Below the pieces are notes generated by a model that was given only the letters and a program-made list of their open reading frames with translations, was not told the origin of the DNA and did not search any database. Source: Atlantibacter sp032062175 (GTDB taxonomy: Bacteria > Pseudomonadota > Gammaproteobacteria > Enterobacterales > Enterobacteriaceae). Taken from it: DNA of 64,000 nt. The position numbers were made by a program, and so were the translations under genes. The stretch covers positions 1-64,000 of the forward strand of contig NZ_DAMBQK010000018.1 of assembly GCF_032062175.1 (NCBI RefSeq). The letters are read 5' to 3'. Shown piece by piece: positions 61,169 to 64,000 of the stretch (within the stretch, counting starts at the first letter, position 1; each line of letters opens with the position of its first letter).

Positions 61169-61260
61169 ACGAACCTTGATTAGCGTGCAGGCGAATTAGT
61201 GATGGATAACCGGGTGCACAAAGTCAGGAAGGACGGTGGACGCGTGCGGGTTAGTTACCT

Positions 61261-61321
61261 CGTTAATAATATATTAACGTAATTTATAATAAGTCATCTA
61301 TCATATGTGATCTAAATCACT
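61261..61321. promoter_or_regulatory. aaeX-aaeR divergent control region
   Basis: CGTTAAT-AATAT-ATTAACG (61261-61279) is a perfect inverted repeat of the T-N11-A type bound by LysR regulators and is a candidate AaeR operator. At 61306-61321 TGTGA-TCTAAA-TCACT matches nine of ten bases of the CRP consensus. Both lie in the 171 bp between the divergent starts. Confidence 0.6.
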
Positions 61322-61339
61322 TTTCACTCAGAGTGAACA

Positions 61340-62272
61340 ATGGAACGCCTGAAACGTATGTCGATTTTCGCGCGGGTTGTTGAGCAAGGCTCTTTTACCC
61401 GCGCCGCTAAACAGTTGGACATGAGCGTCTCGTCCATCAGCCAGACCGTGTCGAAGCTGGAGGACGAATTACAGGTCAAACTGTTAAACCGCAGTACGCG
61501 CAGTATCGGGCTGACTGAGGCGGGAAAAATCTATTACCAGGGCTGCCGCAAAATGCTCCATGAAGTGCAATCGGTGCATGAGCAGCTCTACGCCTTTAAC
61601 AACACGCCCATTGGCACCCTGCGTATTGGGTGTTCTTCAACTATGGCACAAAATGTCCTGGCGGGAATGACAGCGCAAATGTTGCGCGAATATCCGGGTT
61701 TGACCGTCAATCTGGTGACTGGTATTCCTGCGCCGGATCTGATCGCTGACGGGCTGGATGTGGTGATCCGCGTCGGCGCGCTTCAGGATTCGAGCCTGTT
61801 TTCTAAACGGCTTGGCGCGATGCCGATGGTGGTCTGCGCGGCGAAGTCCTATCTTGCGCGCTACGGCACGCCGGAAAAGCCTTCGGATCTCAGCAATCAT
61901 TCATGGCTTGAATACAGTGTGCGTCCCGACAATGAGTTTGAGCTGATCGCACCGGAAGGGCTCTCCACGCGCCTGATCCCGCAAGGGCGTTTTGTCACCA
62001 ACGATCCGATGACGCTGTCGCGCTGGCTGATTGAAGGGGCCGGGATCGCGTATGTACCGCTGATGTGGGTGATCGACGAGATCAACCGGGGCGAACTGGA
62101 GATCCTGTTCCCGCGCTACCAGTCCGATCCGCGCCCGGTTTACGCGCTGTACACCGAACGGGATAAACTGCCGCTGAAGGTGCAGGTGTGCATTAATTAT
62201 CTGACAGAATATTTTGCCGGGGTGGCGACGCTGTATCAGGAGAGGCGTTTCGGAAGTAAAGAGACGCGATAA
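61340..62272 (+). CDS. aaeR: LysR-family regulator AaeR
   Basis: The 310-residue regulator has an N-terminal winged helix (RMSIFARVVEQGSFTRAAKQLDMSVSSISQTVSKLE, about 5-40) and a LysR substrate-binding domain. In E. coli it activates aaeXAB in response to aromatic carboxylic acids. It is one residue longer than in K-12 and is divergent from its target operon. An AGAGTGAAC stretch serves as a weak ribosome-binding site. Confidence 0.95.
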   Translation: MERLKRMSIFARVVEQGSFTRAAKQLDMSVSSISQTVSKLEDELQVKLLNRSTRSIGLTEAGKIYYQGCRKMLHEVQSVHEQLYAFNNTPIGTLRIGCSSTMAQNVLAGMTAQMLREYPGLTVNLVTGIPAPDLIADGLDVVIRVGALQDSSLFSKRLGAMPMVVCAAKSYLARYGTPEKPSDLSNHSWLEYSVRPDNEFELIAPEGLSTRLIPQGRFVTNDPMTLSRWLIEGAGIAYVPLMWVIDEINRGELEILFPRYQSDPRPVYALYTERDKLPLKVQVCINYLTEYFAGVATLYQERRFGSKETR

Positions 62273-62274
62273 TC

Positions 62275-62300
62275 AAACCCTCTCTTAATAGAGAGGGTTT
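62275..62300. terminator. Hairpin between aaeR and tldD
   Basis: AAACCCTCTCT-TAAT-AGAGAGGGTTT is a perfect 11-bp stem between the convergent aaeR and tldD stop codons. Its stem ends in T residues, but it lacks a longer U-run. Confidence 0.7.
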
Positions 62301-62310
62301 GCAGGAGAAA

Positions 62311-63756
62311 TTACGCGGTACCGCCCACGGTCAGGCTGTCGAGTTTCAGGGTCGGCTGGCCGACGCCGACCGGCAGGCTCTGGCCTTCTTTACCGCAGAC
62401 GCCGACGCCGTTATCCAGTTTCAGATCGTTGCCGACCATCGAAATCTGCTGCATGGCTTCGATACCGGAGCCGATCAGGGTCGCGCCTTTCACTGGCGTG
62501 GTCACTTTACCTTTTTCGATCAGGTACGCTTCAGAAGTGGAGAATACGAACTTGCCGGAGGTGATATCGACCTGGCCGCCGCCAAAGTTCGGCGCATAAA
62601 TTCCGTACTCCACCGATTCAATGATTTCCTGTGGCGTGGATTTCCCCGCCAGCATATAGGTGTTGGTCATGCGCGGCATTGGCAGATGGGCATAGGATTC
62701 ACGGCGACCGTTGCCCGTCGGCGCAACGCCCATCAGGCGCGCATTGAGTTTATCCTGCATGTAGCCTTTGAGAACGCCGTTTTCGATCAGCACGTTGTAC
62801 TGGCCCGGAACGCCTTCGTCGTCAATGGCCACCGAACCACGGCGCGAGGCCATGGTGCCGTCATCCACCACGGTGCAAAGTTCCGACGCCACCCGTTGGC
62901 CCATCTGGCCGCTGAAGACGGAGGTGCCGCGACGGTTAAAGTCGCCTTCCAGACCGTGACCGACCGCTTCGTGCAGCAGCACGCCCGGCCAGCCCGCGCC
63001 CAATACCACCGGCAGCGTGCCCGCTGGCGCGGCAACGGCGGAAAGATTCACCAGCGCCATGCGCACCGCTTCTTTGGCCCAGGCATCAGCGCGCACTTCG
63101 CCATCTGATGCTTCCAGGAACCACTCATAACCAAAACGACCACCGCCGCCAGCGGAACCGCGCTCGCGCTTGCCGTCCTGCTCAACCTGCACGCTGACCG
63201 ATAAACGCACCAGCGGACGCACGTCCGCCGCCAGGGTGCCATCGGTGGCAGCCACTAAAATCAATTCATACACGCCGGTCAGGCTGGCGTTCACTTCCTG
63301 CACCCTGGCGTCTGCCGCACGGGCCACGCCGTCGACGCGCTTGAGGATGTCGAGTTTCTCTTCTCGGGTCAGGCTTTGCAACGGGTCCAGCGAGGTGTAC
63401 AGCGCTTTATGCTCTACAGCCCCCAGGGTTTGCACACGTCCATCGCCCTGCTCGCGCACAATACTGCGCGCCGCATGGGCACTCTGTTCCAGCGCCAGCA
63501 GGCTGACCTGGTCGGCATAGGCAAAACCGGTTTTCTCGCCGCTCACGGCGCGTACGCCCACGCCCTGGTCAATATTGTAAGAGCCATCTTTGATGATGCG
63601 GTCTTCCAATACCCAGGATTCGTGATAGCTCGACTGAAAATACAGATCCCCGTAATCCACACGGCGCTCAGTCAGTTGACCGAGGATGGAAAACAGATCG
63701 TGATGGTTCAAGCCATTCGCAGACAACAACTGCTCAGTTACCAGGTTCAGACTCAT
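62311..63756 (-). CDS. tldD: Metalloprotease TldD
   Basis: The 481-residue subunit carries the metalloprotease motif HEAVGHGLEGD (HEXXXH) near residue 260 and a distal metal cysteine in GVCGKEGQSLPVGVGQP. With TldE (PmbA, encoded at 44248-45600) it cleaves unfolded peptides, microcin B17 precursor and CcdA. Length equals E. coli TldD. It lies 65 bp downstream of yhdP on the same strand, as in K-12. Confidence 0.97.
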   Translation of the reverse strand: MSLNLVTEQLLSANGLNHHDLFSILGQLTERRVDYGDLYFQSSYHESWVLEDRIIKDGSYNIDQGVGVRAVSGEKTGFAYADQVSLLALEQSAHAARSIVREQGDGRVQTLGAVEHKALYTSLDPLQSLTREEKLDILKRVDGVARAADARVQEVNASLTGVYELILVAATDGTLAADVRPLVRLSVSVQVEQDGKRERGSAGGGGRFGYEWFLEASDGEVRADAWAKEAVRMALVNLSAVAAPAGTLPVVLGAGWPGVLLHEAVGHGLEGDFNRRGTSVFSGQMGQRVASELCTVVDDGTMASRRGSVAIDDEGVPGQYNVLIENGVLKGYMQDKLNARLMGVAPTGNGRRESYAHLPMPRMTNTYMLAGKSTPQEIIESVEYGIYAPNFGGGQVDITSGKFVFSTSEAYLIEKGKVTTPVKGATLIGSGIEAMQQISMVGNDLKLDNGVGVCGKEGQSLPVGVGQPTLKLDSLTVGGTA

Positions 63757-63821
63757 CGTTAGGCTACTCTATAGGGTGATTCATAATAGGGAGCTTGCGG
63801 CAATTCATTGATGCCGTCAAA

Positions 63822-64000
63822 TCATTGCGCCTTCCCGGCGCGCGGTTCGCGCAACACTTCGTTAATCTGCGGTTTATCAAGCGGACCGGAAATATGGTAA
63901 CGCAGCACGGAGATTTTGCTCCACAGCGGGCCAAGCACCTTACTGGCGGCAAACACCGCCGCGCCGACAATCGGGTTGACCACGAAGGCCGTAGCCACGC
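63822..64000 (-). CDS. yhdP: AsmA-like lipid-transport protein YhdP, 3' end only
   Basis: The last 59 complete codons of a gene that continues past the right edge encode VATAFVVNPIVGAAVFAASK, then KVLGPLWSKISVLRYHISG and PLDKPQINEVLREPRAG, ending AQ. This matches the C-terminus of E. coli YhdP, a very large AsmA-like protein involved in phospholipid transport to the outer membrane. The position next to tldD agrees. Confidence 0.88.
   Translation of the reverse strand, partial: VATAFVVNPIVGAAVFAASKVLGPLWSKISVLRYHISGPLDKPQINEVLREPRAGKAQ

Overview
The window is 64 kb of a chromosome from the Enterobacteriaceae, closest in gene content and order to Enterobacter, Kosakonia and their relatives. 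Most genes are clear orthologues of Escherichia coli K-12 genes. It also carries genes that K-12 lacks: miaE, a fused ATP-dependent dihydroxyacetone kinase, and a nine-gene operon of the DUF4310/DUF4311/DgaE/DgaF type. No rRNA genes, insertion sequences or CRISPR arrays were seen. There is one tRNA gene, leuX (tRNA-Leu, anticodon CAA).

Region 1 (1-6634) is the right-hand part of a P4-like phage satellite integrated at the 3' end of leuX. It holds the late operon sid-delta-psu behind an Ogr/Delta-type activator site, then a cos site identical to the one I recall for P2/P4, a second degenerate cos-like copy about 310 bp further on, an AT-rich three-gene cargo operon, and the P4-type integrase next to leuX. 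The cargo operon encodes a beta-class DNA methyltransferase, a 127-residue protein and a 425-residue protein. It sits between cos/psu and int, the position where P4-like elements are known to carry anti-phage systems. It has its own sigma-70-like promoter overlapped by a LexA-like box, and its own terminator. It is the best candidate here for an undescribed defence or restriction-modification system. The other end of the element lies beyond the left edge.

Region 2 (6635-46258) follows the 96-minute region of K-12 in inverted order: leuX, dhaK, yjgR, lptG-lptF, pepA-holC-valS, yjgN, yjgM, an unnamed membrane protein, miaE, rraB, argI, tabA, pyrL-pyrB-pyrI, ridA, mgtA with its MgtL leader, treR, treB-treC, nrdD-nrdG, [inserted operon], cybC, pmbA and yjgA. 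Regulatory sites are easy to read: tandem ARG boxes before argI, the pyrBI attenuator, a PhoP box before mgtA, a TreR operator before treB, and FNR plus paired NrdR boxes before nrdD. The inserted operon (36084-43497) encodes a small PRD protein, the SFCGS protein, DUF4312, the membrane proteins DUF4311 and DUF4310, an amidohydrolase, a DgaE-like PLP enzyme, a DgaF-like aldolase and a PRD/EIIB/EIIA transcription regulator. It looks like an uptake and catabolism route for an amino-sugar-acid-like compound, with unfamiliar transport components.

Region 3 (46308-64000) follows the 72-minute region of K-12: sspB-sspA, rpsI-rplM, zapE, zapG, degQ, degS, mdh, argR, two tandem yhcN paralogues, yhcO, a succinate-semialdehyde-dehydrogenase-like gene, aaeB-aaeA-aaeX, aaeR, tldD and the 3' end of yhdP. 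The join of the 96-minute and 72-minute blocks at about 46.3 kb, in this orientation, is what a single inversion roughly centred on oriC would give relative to K-12. It brings tldD and pmbA (tldE), and argR and argI, into one window.
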